Numbered from the stretch's first letter, positions 18,261 to 27,963 are shown. The stretch is DNA of 64,000 bases from Chitinophagaceae bacterium (GCA_016715365.1 JADKAM010000001.1:1682854-1746853), one strand, 5' to 3'. The notes: generated by a model from the sequence alone, not told the origin. Program-made: numbers and translations.

Positions 18261-18755
18261 TTAAATCAGCTGTAACCCATAATATCCCACCAGTGTAAAA
18301 ACAATACACCTTGTAAGTACACCAATGCAGCACCAGGTAACCAGTTTTTTAATATTGGCATTTAAGCCAATGCCTACAGCAATGCTAATGGGAGCACCCA
18401 CTGAAACTGTACCCAAAAAACCCAGGCCAATGATGCCATATTTATTCCATAGTTTTAATATGGCAGGATGTTTTTTTTCAGCTGCTTCTTTGGTTGGTTT
18501 ATTTTTATGAAAAAGTGATCTGATTTTATCACCCAGGAAAGCTGCCACAAACACACCCACAAAACCACCGGTCAGACTGGCAAAAAAAATTGTCCAGGGC
18601 GAAAGACCAAAGGCAAAGCCAGCAGGAATAGCTGCATAAATTTCAACAGTGGCAAGGCCGGCTACGGTGAGGATTTTAAAAAACATAATCTGAATGGAAT
18701 TAATTGCAATTACAGAATCGTACGAATTTAACTGAATAAGCCCAAAAGTAAACAT
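18261..18755 (-). CDS. Small membrane protein, small multidrug-export/DedA-like
   Basis: A 164-residue integral membrane protein with about four hydrophobic segments. A basic loop (K-N-K-P-T-K-E-A-A-E-K-K) lies between the second and third. The pattern G-L-G-F-L-G-T-V-S-V-G-A-P-I is like the Sm_multidrug_ex (PF06695) family. The nominal start gives a 23-residue extra N-terminus; the ATG at 18686 is an equally good start. Substrate and role are unknown; the family name is not proof of drug export. Confidence 0.65.
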   Translation of the reverse strand: MFTFGLIQLNSYDSVIAINSIQIMFFKILTVAGLATVEIYAAIPAGFAFGLSPWTIFFASLTGGFVGVFVAAFLGDKIRSLFHKNKPTKEAAEKKHPAILKLWNKYGIIGLGFLGTVSVGAPISIAVGIGLNANIKKLVTWCCIGVLTRCIVFTLVGYYGLQLI

Positions 18756-18874
18756 ACTTTAATTGGCAGCTTATTTTTGTTACATAAACCGGCGTTAACC
18801 CTTTCCTAAAAAGAAGTAAAAATTATTGCGCTGTTACAGTTTGTAAGTATATTGCCACTAAATAAAAGAGTAAA

Positions 18875-19489
18875 ATGAAGAATTTATCACTGGTATTAAA
18901 TATAGTATTGCTGCTTGCAGTCGGATACCTTTATTATTACGATTTTTCGGGCAAAAAGACCAAGGATGTAGCAGCTAAATTAAGCAGCAATTTAATGGCT
19001 GCAGACAGTAATGGTTCCAGGCCACCACTGGCGTATGTGGAGCTGGACAGTCTGAACGAAAAGATAACTTTTATAAAAGATAAACGTAAAGAGCTGGAGG
19101 CTGCCATGAAAGTAATTGAACAGGAACAGGAAGCCGGCTACCGCAACCTGCAGGCACAAAAAGACAATTTTTTGAAAAAAGGTGCAGCAATCACACAGGA
19201 AGAAGCAGAAGCTTTTCAGGGCAGGTTAATTGAACAACAGCAAAAAATTGACAGAACCAAACAGGAGCAAAGCCAGGCACTGAATGAAAAGAGTTTTGGT
19301 ATTATGGAAGGAATCCAAAAAAAGCTAAAAGATTTTTTAACAGAATATAATAAAGATAAAAAATACATGTACATCTTCACCACCGGTACAGGGCTGGATT
19401 ATATGGTGTTTAAAGACAGTACCCTGAACATTACTTCTGATGTAATAAACGGGATGAACGCAAAAATGAAAGCTGAAGCAAACAAATAA
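18875..19489 (+). CDS. OmpH/Skp-like periplasmic chaperone
   Basis: A 204-residue protein with an N-terminal signal/anchor (residues 5-22), then L-A-Y-V-E-L-D-S-L typical of the start of the OmpH body. A long Lys/Glu/Gln-rich coiled coil covers about residues 65-150. The C-terminal end carries Y-I-F-T-T-G-T-G-L-D-Y, the usual strand closing the Skp fold. Skp trimers hold unfolded outer-membrane proteins in the periplasm. It is a stand-alone gene upstream of the APC permease. Confidence 0.85.
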   Translation: MKNLSLVLNIVLLLAVGYLYYYDFSGKKTKDVAAKLSSNLMAADSNGSRPPLAYVELDSLNEKITFIKDKRKELEAAMKVIEQEQEAGYRNLQAQKDNFLKKGAAITQEEAEAFQGRLIEQQQKIDRTKQEQSQALNEKSFGIMEGIQKKLKDFLTEYNKDKKYMYIFTTGTGLDYMVFKDSTLNITSDVINGMNAKMKAEANK

Positions 19490-19537
19490 ATTGCCGTAAT
19501 TTATATATCTTGTTCTGAGAATTATATGGTTGTCAAT

Positions 19538-19554
19538 CACTGAGCCTGTTGAAG
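19538..19554. repeat. Dispersed repeat of the CTGAGC-GTCGAAG type
   Basis: CACTGAGCCTGTTGAAGG lies between the OmpH-like gene and the permease gene. It resembles the arm at 28112-28141 (CCTGAGCCTGTCGAAGG) and the one at 3779-3798. Confidence 0.5.
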
Positions 19555-19598
19555 GATAAAGTTTGGAAACCATTGTAAAATAAATAAAACAGAATAAC

Positions 19599-21020
19599 AT
19601 GTCAGAACAAACTGCTGCTTTTAAACCAACACTTGGTTTATTCGACTCCACCATGATTGTTGCCGGCTCCATGATAGGCTCCGGTATTTTTATAGTTAGT
19701 GCCGATATTACCCGTAACGTGGGCAGTGCCGGATGGCTGATAGCCGTTTGGCTGATTACGGGCTTTATGACATTAACTGCCGCTTTAAGTTATGGTGAAT
19801 TAAGTGCCATGTTTCCAAAGGCAGGCGGACAGTATGTCTATCTTAAAGAAGCGTTTAATCCCCTGGCTGGTTTTTTGTATGGCTGGAGTTTTTTTGCTGT
19901 GATACAAACAGCAACCATTGCTGCAGTAGGTGTTGCGTTCAGTAAATTTCTGGCTTATATTGTACCCGGCCTTGGCCCCGAAAATATTTTGGCCGATCTT
20001 GGTTTTATAACAATCAATGCAGGACAACTTGTTTCCATTGTGCTTATCACTTTTCTTACTTACATCAATACCAAAGGCATTGAGGGTGGAAAAATGATAC
20101 AGACAACTTTTACAGTTGTAAAATTACTTTCCTTATTTGGCTTAATAATCTTTGGACTTTTATTAGCTGCAAAAGGCAGTATATGGAATGCAAACTGGAC
20201 TGATGCCTGGCAAATGACAAGCAGAAATGCTGAAGGTACTGTTATTGGTGGTGTTGCAGGATCTGCCATTTTAGGGGCTATTGCCGCTTCCATGGTAGGT
20301 TCTATTTTCAGCAGCGATGCATGGAACAATATAACTTTTATTGCAGGAGAAGTAAAAAATCCTAAACGTAATATTGGCCTTGCTTTATTTTTAGGAACAT
20401 TGGTTGTTACAATCATATATGTTTCAGCAAACCTGATGTATATAAGTGTGTTGCCATTAAATGAAATTGCTTCTGCTCCGCAGGACAGGGTGGCGGTAGC
20501 AGCAAGCAAAGCTATATTCGGTAATATCGGTACTTATGTAATTGCAGTAATGATCATGATATCAACTTTTGGCTGCAATAATGGTTTAATACTTGCAGGC
20601 GCCAGGGTGTATTACACGATGGCAAAAGACGGGTTGTTCTTTAAAAAAACAGGCCAGTTAAATAAAAATAATGTTCCCGAATTTGCATTGTGGATTCAAT
20701 GTCTTGTGGCTTCCATCTTGTGCCTTAGCGGTAAGTATGGCGATCTGCTTGATATGATCTCATTTGTAGTGGTGATGTTTTATGCTTTAACCATACTGGG
20801 CATTTTTATTTTAAGAAAAAACAGGCCGGATGTAGAACGTCCTTACAAAGCATTTGGTTATCCATTGTTGCCGGCTATCTATATTTTAATGGCCATTGCT
20901 TTTTGTGTGCTGTTGATCATTTATAAACCTGCATTTACATGGCCTGGTTTAATAATTGTTTTGGCGGGCATACCTATTTATTATATTGCAGTGGCTAATA
21001 ATAAAAAAGAACAAGTGTAA
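19599..21020 (+). CDS. APC-superfamily amino acid permease
   Basis: A 473-residue inner-membrane transporter with about 12 hydrophobic segments. The first helix carries the G-S-M-I-G-S-G-I-F motif (about residues 27-35) that forms the substrate site in APC/LAT-like transporters. Substrate is not deducible; antiport or proton-coupled uptake of amino acids is usual. Its stop codon overlaps the start of the following kinase gene (TAATG), so the two are translated together. Confidence 0.9.
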   Translation: MSEQTAAFKPTLGLFDSTMIVAGSMIGSGIFIVSADITRNVGSAGWLIAVWLITGFMTLTAALSYGELSAMFPKAGGQYVYLKEAFNPLAGFLYGWSFFAVIQTATIAAVGVAFSKFLAYIVPGLGPENILADLGFITINAGQLVSIVLITFLTYINTKGIEGGKMIQTTFTVVKLLSLFGLIIFGLLLAAKGSIWNANWTDAWQMTSRNAEGTVIGGVAGSAILGAIAASMVGSIFSSDAWNNITFIAGEVKNPKRNIGLALFLGTLVVTIIYVSANLMYISVLPLNEIASAPQDRVAVAASKAIFGNIGTYVIAVMIMISTFGCNNGLILAGARVYYTMAKDGLFFKKTGQLNKNNVPEFALWIQCLVASILCLSGKYGDLLDMISFVVVMFYALTILGIFILRKNRPDVERPYKAFGYPLLPAIYILMAIAFCVLLIIYKPAFTWPGLIIVLAGIPIYYIAVANNKKEQV

Positions 21021-22024
21021 TGGATTTCGATAAATTATTTCATGATTTTACGCAGCTTAAAGTTGCCGTTATCGGCGATGTAATGCTGGACACATACTGG
21101 TGGGGGAATGTTGACCGTATTTCTCCCGAAGCACCAGTGCCGGTTGTGGCAGTAACTAAAAGAGAGCATCGCATTGGCGGCGCAGGTAATGTAGCACTTA
21201 ATATTGCTTCATTGGGCGCAAATGTAAGTATGATCAGTGTATTGGGTAAAGATGATGATGGAGAACAGCTGACTAAACTGCTGCAACAAAATAATATAAA
21301 CACCAAATACCTGGTACAAAGCGGGCATCGCATTACCACTAACAAGATCCGCATTATAAGTCGAAACCAGCATATGATGCGGCTTGATGCAGAGATGGCT
21401 GATGATATACCGGCTGATGATGAAGACAGGTTATTATTTTCTTTTGAAAATTATTTAACTGCCGAAAATCCTGCTGTTGTAATTCTGGAAGACTATAATA
21501 AGGGAGTACTTACCGAAAATGTTATTAAAAGAATCATCAGTTTGTGCAGCAGGCATGGAGTACTTACTGCAGTAGACCCCAAGAGAAAAAATTTCTTTGC
21601 TTACGAAGGCGTAGATATTTTTAAACCAAATCTGAAAGAAATAAAAGATGGCCTGAATATAATACGGGATGACATTAACCTGAATGTATTAAAGGATATG
21701 CATTTGTTATTGCAGGAAAAACTGAAACACCGCATATCACTCATTACCTTATCTGAAAAAGGGGTTTTTTATGCACAGCATCCTTTGGGAAACCAGGAAA
21801 ATGATGCCGCCATCATACCAACACATATCCGCAGCATAGCAGATGTTAGTGGAGCAGGCGACACTGTAATAGCAGTAGCTGCATTGACTTTTGCCGCAAC
21901 CCGCAATACCAGGCTGATGGCTGAAATGGCAAATATTGCCGGTGGTTTGGTTTGCGAAGAGGTGGGTACCGTGGCAATAAATAAAGAAGGCTTGATTGAA
22001 GAGTGTAAAAAATTATTGGCTTAA
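21020..22024 (+). CDS. rfaE1: D-glycero-beta-D-manno-heptose-7-phosphate kinase (HldE kinase domain / RfaE1)
   Basis: A 334-residue PfkB-type sugar kinase. N-terminal R-I-S-P-E-A-P-V-P-V and G-G-A-G-N-V-A-L-N are typical of RfaE. The anion-hole/catalytic motif D-V-S-G-A-G-D-T-V is near residues 274-282. It phosphorylates heptose-7-phosphate in the ADP-heptose branch of LPS core synthesis. Only the kinase half is present; the nucleotidyltransferase half of bifunctional HldE is absent and must be encoded elsewhere. It overlaps the permease stop by one base. Confidence 0.9.
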   Translation: MDFDKLFHDFTQLKVAVIGDVMLDTYWWGNVDRISPEAPVPVVAVTKREHRIGGAGNVALNIASLGANVSMISVLGKDDDGEQLTKLLQQNNINTKYLVQSGHRITTNKIRIISRNQHMMRLDAEMADDIPADDEDRLLFSFENYLTAENPAVVILEDYNKGVLTENVIKRIISLCSRHGVLTAVDPKRKNFFAYEGVDIFKPNLKEIKDGLNIIRDDINLNVLKDMHLLLQEKLKHRISLITLSEKGVFYAQHPLGNQENDAAIIPTHIRSIADVSGAGDTVIAVAALTFAATRNTRLMAEMANIAGGLVCEEVGTVAINKEGLIEECKKLLA

Positions 22025-22704
22025 GGTGTATTCTCCCTTTCCTTTTTTAACTGTTGCCTTTTTTCTGCAATAATCAACAACCTGTTGAAATTTACAAACA
22101 GTTCAAAATATATTTTTGTAATAATGAAGACCAGCATAAATATTTTGCCGGCACCAAAGCCTAAAAAGATACCGCCCAGTATCACTACAAACTGTTGTAC
22201 AAATATCCGCATGTAAGGTTCAAACATCAACCTGCCCATGGATATGGTCTTATAATTACCCGAAAGAAAGAAATCAAAAAGATTCTGCAGGGTGTAATAG
22301 GCAACAAATATCAGCAGCATCAGTTTTCCGTTATCGCCCAGCAGCGCTGGTATTTTAGCATAGTTTGCAAAAAAAGAACCGTTGGGTATCAGTCTGCTTA
22401 CCGCAAAAAAGATCTGTGTTTGCACAAAAACAAAAAAGCCGTAGTGTACAATAAAAAAGAAAATGAAAAACCAGCCGCTTTGCCTGCTGCTTGTTCCGCC
22501 GTTTTGCCAATCATCTGTTTTCTTTACCAGCAACGTAACGCATACCATTTTTAACACATTGATGATACCAATGATCACTGTCTCCAGGCAATAAACCAGA
22601 AAAACTTCCGATGCATTCCACCCCTCAAACCAAACACAGTAAAGTGGAATTAAATTTACCACCACCAGCAGCCAGTCGCCCGTAGATAATTTTCTTTTAA
22701 ACAT
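22021..22704 (-). CDS. DUF6498-type membrane protein
   Basis: A 227-residue membrane protein with about five to six hydrophobic segments. The start D-W-L-L-V-V-V-N-L-I-P-L-Y and the F-L-V-Y-C-L-E-T-V-I-I-G segment are typical of DUF6498 in Bacteroidota. Function unknown. It converges on rfaE1 with a four-base overlap of the stop codons. Confidence 0.7.
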   Translation of the reverse strand: MFKRKLSTGDWLLVVVNLIPLYCVWFEGWNASEVFLVYCLETVIIGIINVLKMVCVTLLVKKTDDWQNGGTSSRQSGWFFIFFFIVHYGFFVFVQTQIFFAVSRLIPNGSFFANYAKIPALLGDNGKLMLLIFVAYYTLQNLFDFFLSGNYKTISMGRLMFEPYMRIFVQQFVVILGGIFLGFGAGKIFMLVFIITKIYFELFVNFNRLLIIAEKRQQLKKERENTP

Positions 22705-22742
22705 GTAAAAAAATTGTAGATGGTTTATGCACGAAAATTAGA

Positions 22743-22750
22743 TATTTTTG
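22743..22750 (+). promoter_or_regulatory. Possible -7 element upstream of the isoaspartyl peptidase
   Basis: TATTTTTG fits TAnnTTTG, 28 bases before the ATG at 22778. The nearest TTG lies 26 bases upstream, somewhat far for a -33 element, so this is tentative. Confidence 0.4.
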
Positions 22751-22777
22751 GGCAATATTAAATACCCACCAACACGT

Positions 22778-23728
22778 ATGCAAAAATTCTCAATAGCTAT
22801 ACACGGCGGAGCCGGAACAATACTTAAAGAAGACATGACCCCTGAATTGGAGAAGGCTTATTTAACCGGACTGGAAGATGCTTTGGCAGCAGGCTATGCC
22901 GTGCTGGAAGAAGGCGGATCGGCAGTAAATGCGGTTAAAGCATCCATCGTTGTTTTGGAAGATAACCTGTTGTTTAATGCAGGAAGGGGATCGGTTTTTA
23001 CCAAAAAAGGTGTGCAGGAAATGGATGCAGCCATCATGGATGGAAAAGATCTGTCGGCAGGATCGGTTGCAGGCATAAGAAATGTACGCAACCCGATTGA
23101 ACTGGCTACCGAAGTAATGCTGCACAGTAACCATGTTTTTTTAAGTGGTAAGGGTGCCAATGATTTTGCCATCAAGCAGGGAATAAAACTGGAGCCTGAT
23201 GAATATTTTTTCTCACAGTTCCGCTATGATCAATGGAAGGAGATAAGAGACAGTGATAATTATTCACTGGATCATACACACAAAGGCGTGGAAGAACTGA
23301 TGAAGGATAAAAAATTTGGAACGGTTGGTGCTGTAGCCTGCGATAAAGATGGAAATATAGCTGGCGCTACCAGCACCGGTGGTATGACCAACAAAAAATA
23401 TGGCCGCATTGGCGACAGCCCTTTAATTGGTGCCGGTACTTATGCAAATAACGCAACCTGTGCCATAAGCTGTACCGGCCATGGCGAGCCATTTATTTGT
23501 GCAGTTGCCGCACATGATGTTAGCTGCCTGATGGAATATAAAGGCATGAGTCTGCAGGAGGCAATGAACGAAGTGGTACATGTAAAACTGGTGAAGCTGG
23601 ATGGCGAGGGAGGTATGATCGGAGTGGATGCACAGGGAAATGCAGCTATGATATTTAACAGTGCTGGTATGTACCGGGGCATGAAGAATAGTGACGGTGA
23701 AAAAATCATTAGAATATATAACGATTAA
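22778..23728 (+). CDS. Isoaspartyl peptidase / type III L-asparaginase
   Basis: A 316-residue Ntn-hydrolase precursor (start taken at M-Q-K-F-S; upstream codons in frame are unlikely). The N-terminus I-A-I-H-G-G-A-G-T is the family hallmark. Autocleavage is expected before the Thr of G-T-V-G-A-V-A (about residue 181), which becomes the nucleophile. The G-A-T-S-T-G-G-M-T motif follows. It hydrolyses isoaspartyl dipeptides or asparagine. No signal peptide is seen, so it is cytoplasmic. A nested palindromic repeat follows the gene. Confidence 0.92.
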   Translation: MQKFSIAIHGGAGTILKEDMTPELEKAYLTGLEDALAAGYAVLEEGGSAVNAVKASIVVLEDNLLFNAGRGSVFTKKGVQEMDAAIMDGKDLSAGSVAGIRNVRNPIELATEVMLHSNHVFLSGKGANDFAIKQGIKLEPDEYFFSQFRYDQWKEIRDSDNYSLDHTHKGVEELMKDKKFGTVGAVACDKDGNIAGATSTGGMTNKKYGRIGDSPLIGAGTYANNATCAISCTGHGEPFICAVAAHDVSCLMEYKGMSLQEAMNEVVHVKLVKLDGEGGMIGVDAQGNAAMIFNSAGMYRGMKNSDGEKIIRIYND

Positions 23729-23731
23729 ACG

Positions 23732-23888
23732 TGTCAGGCCACTAAGACTATTCTTTAACTTATCAGCGTTTGGTAAATAGCCAGAGACTTAAAAAATAAA
23801 TCTTTTACAGTGGCCAGACAGGTTTAGAAAGCTGTCTGGCCACTGCTACTCTCATCTTTTATTTAAAATTATTCTTAGTGGCCTGACA
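23732..23888. repeat. Nested inverted-repeat element
   Basis: The outer arms at 23732-23747 and 23873-23888 are a perfect 16-bp inverted repeat (TGTCAGGCCACTAAGA and its complement). The inner arms at 23808-23821 and 23832-23845 are a perfect 14-bp inverted repeat (CAGTGGCCAGACAG and its complement) with a 10-base loop. All four arms share the AGTGGCC core. It fills nearly the whole gap between the peptidase and ispD. It looks like a REP doublet or small MITE, and could also terminate transcription. Confidence 0.8.
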
Positions 23889-23901
23889 GCTACAAAAACA
23901 C

Positions 23902-24570
23902 ATGAAAAAATTTGCCGTAATAGTTGCCGGAGGAACCGGAAGCCGTATGAACAACACAACACCCAAACAGTTTTTACTGTTACAGGGTAAACCGGTTTTG
24001 TATTATACCATTCATTCTTTTTTAGAGGCCTACGATGATTTACAGATCATATTGGTTTTGCCTGAAGAGCATGTTGCTGCCGGGCAGGAGATCATTGATG
24101 CTTTTTTTGATTACGACCGTATTCAGATAACCATCGGCGGCCGTACCCGTTTTCATTCTGTACAAAACGGTTTACATTTAATAGAAGAAGAAGGGATTGT
24201 TTTTGTGCATGATGCCGTGCGTTGCATGGTTAGTATCGATCTCATCAGAAGATGCTATGATGCCGCTATTGAAACCGGCTCTGCCATCCCGGTTGTTGAC
24301 AGTAAAGACAGTGTTCGTATTATTACCGAAGATGGTAACGAAGCATTGGAACGCAGCAATATAAAACTGGTACAAACGCCGCAAACCTTTCACAGCAAAA
24401 TATTGCTACCTGCCTACCAGATAGATTATAAAGATAAATTCACCGATGAAGCAACCGTGGTAGAAGCATTTGGTTTAAAAGTGCAATTGGTAGCCGGGGA
24501 GGAGAATAATTTTAAAATTACCAGGCCGGTTGACCTGGTGATGGCAGAGCATCTTTTGTCATCCAATTGA
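23902..24570 (+). CDS. ispD: 2-C-methyl-D-erythritol 4-phosphate cytidylyltransferase
   Basis: A 222-residue protein. The nucleotide-binding N-terminus reads V-A-G-G-T-G-S-R-M, followed by P-K-Q-F. The second IspD signature V-H-D-A-V-R is near residues 103-108. It makes CDP-methylerythritol in the non-mevalonate isoprenoid pathway. It follows the nested repeat element directly. Confidence 0.93.
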   Translation: MKKFAVIVAGGTGSRMNNTTPKQFLLLQGKPVLYYTIHSFLEAYDDLQIILVLPEEHVAAGQEIIDAFFDYDRIQITIGGRTRFHSVQNGLHLIEEEGIVFVHDAVRCMVSIDLIRRCYDAAIETGSAIPVVDSKDSVRIITEDGNEALERSNIKLVQTPQTFHSKILLPAYQIDYKDKFTDEATVVEAFGLKVQLVAGEENNFKITRPVDLVMAEHLLSSN

Positions 24571-24620
24571 TTGTACCGCTAAACCGCCACTCTTGGTAGC
24601 CGTTTATTGAAAGGTGTTTT

Positions 24621-24905
24621 TTAGAATTGATCTAACATCTCTTTAAGTAACTTTTCTGAATTGGTTGATATTATAAGCGATGCATTAAAAAGGTTTTCAA
24701 GAATATCAACATTATTCGCCTTGACAGCTTCTTCTATTTTTATGAGTTCTTCTTTCAGGCTATCAATTCCCATAAAATCGGCCTGTGGTTTTAAAGAATG
24801 TGCATTAATACGAAGTTGCTCCCAATCTTCATTTTTGAGGTTACTTTTCATTTCCTCAAAAGTTTTTGGCGCTACATCAAGGTATAACGAAATGTAGCGT
24901 TTCAT
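24621..24905 (-). CDS. Histidine phosphotransfer (Hpt) protein
   Basis: A 94-residue stand-alone Hpt domain. The phosphorylatable His is in N-A-H-S-L-K-P-Q-A (about residue 36). It relays phosphate from the receiver domain of a hybrid kinase to a separate response regulator. It lies 50 bases downstream of the receiver protein gene and in the same row as the hybrid kinase, so the three form one phosphorelay. Confidence 0.85.
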   Translation of the reverse strand: MKRYISLYLDVAPKTFEEMKSNLKNEDWEQLRINAHSLKPQADFMGIDSLKEELIKIEEAVKANNVDILENLFNASLIISTNSEKLLKEMLDQF

Positions 24906-24955
24906 TTTTTTGGGTCGTCTTTTGTGAACTTTTTTAAAAAGGTTAGATCTACCAT

Positions 24956-25342
24956 TTATACATTGGCTTTAATCAGTTGAAAAATCTCATCGAAAGCATC
25001 CTGGCTTTTAACCACATAATGCACAGCGCCATACATAATGGTTTGTGCAGCTGTTCCATAACTTTCCTGGCTTGATAGCATGATTACCGGCAGCGCTGTA
25101 TTTCGCTTTTTTATTTCTTTCAGAATATCAATACCATTGGCTGCATCTTTTTCTTTTGAATTGAGATGATAATCCAGCACTACAGCATCGGGTTGTTCAT
25201 CCAAACTTTGTAAACAGGCCTCCCCGGTTGGAAAGGATTGTATATTGAAACCCCCGTGTTGCTCTTTTAAATAATCCGTTAACATTTCGGATAGTAATGG
25301 CTCATCATCTACAATAAAAATGGTGGGATTGTTATTCGTCAT
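24956..25342 (-). CDS. Single-domain response regulator
   Basis: A 128-residue receiver domain without an output domain. Acidic pocket V-D-D-E-P near residues 11-15, phosphoacceptor Asp in V-V-L-D-Y-H-L (about residue 57), and Lys in Y-V-V-K-S-Q (about residue 113). Its start overlaps the stop of the hybrid kinase gene by four bases, indicating translational coupling. It probably takes phosphate from, or passes it to, the Hpt protein next door. Confidence 0.88.
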   Translation of the reverse strand: MTNNNPTIFIVDDEPLLSEMLTDYLKEQHGGFNIQSFPTGEACLQSLDEQPDAVVLDYHLNSKEKDAANGIDILKEIKKRNTALPVIMLSSQESYGTAAQTIMYGAVHYVVKSQDAFDEIFQLIKANV

Positions 25343-27963
25343 AATTTTTTATTTGTTAAGGTATAAATCTTTTGTATTAATTCGTTGGTATCAAAAGGTT
25401 TTCCAATAAAATCGTTCATTCCTGCCTGCTGGCATAATTCAACTTCTTCTTTAAGCACATTGGCTGTCATGGCAATTATGGGTGTGTTGGCTTTTTCGTT
25501 GTCAAAAGCCCTGATGGCTTTGGTTGCTTCGTAGCCATTCATGGTGGGCATTTGCACATCCATCAAAATAATATCAAAACGGGATGATCTTAATTTTTCA
25601 ACAGCAATGGCACCATTTTCGGCAAGCTCAACTATTACTTCTTCAATTGCATCTTCCAATTCTTCCTGGGCCACCACTGCATTAAATTGATTGTCTTCTA
25701 CAAGCAGTATGCTAATGCCTTTCAGATCTGCAGCAATACTGGTATTTGTAGTTTCTGCATAGGTGCTTTCAGTTTTTTGGGCTGCCATTTCATACCCTAT
25801 TATAAAATGAAACCGGCTGCCTTTACCTTTTTCACTCTCTACCCAAATTTTACCTGTATGCAATTCTATTAGCTTTTTAGAAATGCTTAATCCTAATCCT
25901 GTTCCACCAAATTTTCTGGAGGTATCGCTATAAGCCTGCTCAAAAGATTTAAATATTTTATCTACATGATCCTCGTCAATACCAATACCTGTATCAGACA
26001 CAGTAAAATGAAGATTTAGTTTGCCATCAACTTTATCAGATTTTATAGTGGTGGTTACATGGCCCTTTTCGGTAAACTTAATGGCATTGCCAATTAAATT
26101 GATAAGGATCTGACGCAACCTGGTGGAATCACCTTTAACAATAAGTTCATCTGCCGGAAGATCTTTTTTAAGTTCCAGCCCTTTTTCTTCGGCTTTGAAC
26201 TGCATAATGGTGTGTACATTATTCACCAATTCATTTACAGAAAATGGTTCATGCTCCAGTTCTACTTTTCCTGCTTCAATTTTTGAAATATCAAGGATAT
26301 CATTGATGATGACCAGCAAAGAATCGGAAGACTGTTTTATGCCGTCCAGATATTCCTTTTGATCTTCATTTGGATTGCGTCTTATTAAAATATCCGTCAT
26401 GCCTTTGATGGCATTCATGGGTGTACGTATCTCGTGGCTCATATTGGCCAGGAACTGATGTTTGGCTTTTTCACTGGCTTCGGCTTTTTCTTTTTCAGCT
26501 TCGATGATCTCATTTTTTTGTTGCAACAGTCGTTGTGTTCTTCGGGTATATCTAAGTCTTGCAAACAATCCCAACGCAAGCAGGAATGCTGAAATTCCTA
26601 AAAACAAAATCCAGTTTCTGGTGGATTTTTGTTTGTTAATCTGAGTTTGAAAATCGAGTTTAGATTTTAGCTGTTGCTGCGTAAATTGATTTTCCAGTTC
26701 CAAACGGGTTACTTCGCTGCTGTTTCTCCATTTGGCTAATGTATCTTCTGTCTGCATACGTAACCTGTAATTTTGCAGTGCATTTTTGTAATCTCCTAAG
26801 CCTTCATAAGCCTGTGAGAGTATATCATATTTATCTGAAACATCTTTATTATAAGTTTGGGCAGATGCTTTTACTGAGTCAATTGTTTGAATAGCATTGT
26901 TATACTTTTTTAAACCCAAATAAGCCCTTGCTTTTTCTGTATAAAAAATGGGCTCAGGCTTTTGCCCCTTGCCTTCTCCATTATAAAATGCTTGTACCTC
27001 ATTCAGTTCAGCTAATGCTCCAGAATAGTTTTTGGATAAATTCTTAATACCTGCGTTTAATGTTTTTGCGATATTATAACAAGGCTCACAGTGTTTAACA
27101 TTTTTCATCACGTACATAGCAGAATCTATATAGCGTTGGGCTTTTGCTTCATCTTTTAATTTCAGCATTAAATTGGATTTGCCAAGATATGAGCTACCCA
27201 GGCTAAACGTATCTTTTCGTGAATGAGCTACCTGCAGGCTTTTATCAATATATTTTTCTGCTTCTTTATAGTTTCCTATCTGGGCATGAATTCCTGCAAG
27301 CTCTTCGTTGCTTCGGCCATAAGTATAGTCTATTAACTTCAATTCTTCCGATAAACGCTGGGTTTCCAGGAAATAGACTAAGGCTTGTGGATACTTTTCA
27401 TTCAGTTTGTACCAGGTTCCAAATTCTAAATTTGCATCCCTGAGTATTTTAAGGTCTGAAGGTTTATCTGAAAGAGAACTTTTCATTTTATTGAATTCAT
27501 TGATAATTACTTCCTCTTTCACATCCTCATTACATTGAAATTTTAATATACCATATGCCCAAAAAATAAAAGGTAATTTGCTATCATTAGCAACCTTTGC
27601 ACTTTCTATCACTTTTTTTGCAGCAGCACACATACATTCAGTGTTACCGGCACAAGCTTCTATCGTCATCATATAAAATAATGGTAAGTAGCCCCTTTTA
27701 TTTTGTTTTAAAGCCAGTTCAATGGCTTCTTTAGGTTCATTTTTCCATTTCTGCCACCAATCCGGTTCCTGATTGGGTAGGGAATCTATATCCATTCTCT
27801 CCCAGATGGCTTCTAATCTTACTGTTTCCGGTTTCGATGAATCTTTCCAGGTGGCATACAACACATCATCTGTTTTGGTTTGCCCATAAAGGATGGAGGA
27901 AAAAAGCATTCCGAAAACAATCAGCAGGTATTTTAAATGAATTTGTTTGTTGGCTATACTCAT
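25339..27963 (-). CDS. Hybrid sensor histidine kinase with TPR sensor region
   Basis: An 874-residue protein. Order: signal peptide (about 1-28), TPR-rich periplasmic region (about 180-430), one membrane helix (about 447-465), HisKA with H in M-S-H-E-I-R-T-P (about 505), and HATPase_c (N box L-I-G-N-A-I-K-F-T, D-T-G-I-G-I, G-G-T-G-L-G-L). The C-terminal receiver has its Asp in I-I-L-M-D-V-Q-M-P (about 800). It starts a phosphorelay with the downstream receiver and Hpt proteins. The ligand cannot be read from sequence. The gene faces away from a LytTR regulator across a repeat-containing gap. Confidence 0.93.
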   Translation of the reverse strand: MSIANKQIHLKYLLIVFGMLFSSILYGQTKTDDVLYATWKDSSKPETVRLEAIWERMDIDSLPNQEPDWWQKWKNEPKEAIELALKQNKRGYLPLFYMMTIEACAGNTECMCAAAKKVIESAKVANDSKLPFIFWAYGILKFQCNEDVKEEVIINEFNKMKSSLSDKPSDLKILRDANLEFGTWYKLNEKYPQALVYFLETQRLSEELKLIDYTYGRSNEELAGIHAQIGNYKEAEKYIDKSLQVAHSRKDTFSLGSSYLGKSNLMLKLKDEAKAQRYIDSAMYVMKNVKHCEPCYNIAKTLNAGIKNLSKNYSGALAELNEVQAFYNGEGKGQKPEPIFYTEKARAYLGLKKYNNAIQTIDSVKASAQTYNKDVSDKYDILSQAYEGLGDYKNALQNYRLRMQTEDTLAKWRNSSEVTRLELENQFTQQQLKSKLDFQTQINKQKSTRNWILFLGISAFLLALGLFARLRYTRRTQRLLQQKNEIIEAEKEKAEASEKAKHQFLANMSHEIRTPMNAIKGMTDILIRRNPNEDQKEYLDGIKQSSDSLLVIINDILDISKIEAGKVELEHEPFSVNELVNNVHTIMQFKAEEKGLELKKDLPADELIVKGDSTRLRQILINLIGNAIKFTEKGHVTTTIKSDKVDGKLNLHFTVSDTGIGIDEDHVDKIFKSFEQAYSDTSRKFGGTGLGLSISKKLIELHTGKIWVESEKGKGSRFHFIIGYEMAAQKTESTYAETTNTSIAADLKGISILLVEDNQFNAVVAQEELEDAIEEVIVELAENGAIAVEKLRSSRFDIILMDVQMPTMNGYEATKAIRAFDNEKANTPIIAMTANVLKEEVELCQQAGMNDFIGKPFDTNELIQKIYTLTNKKL

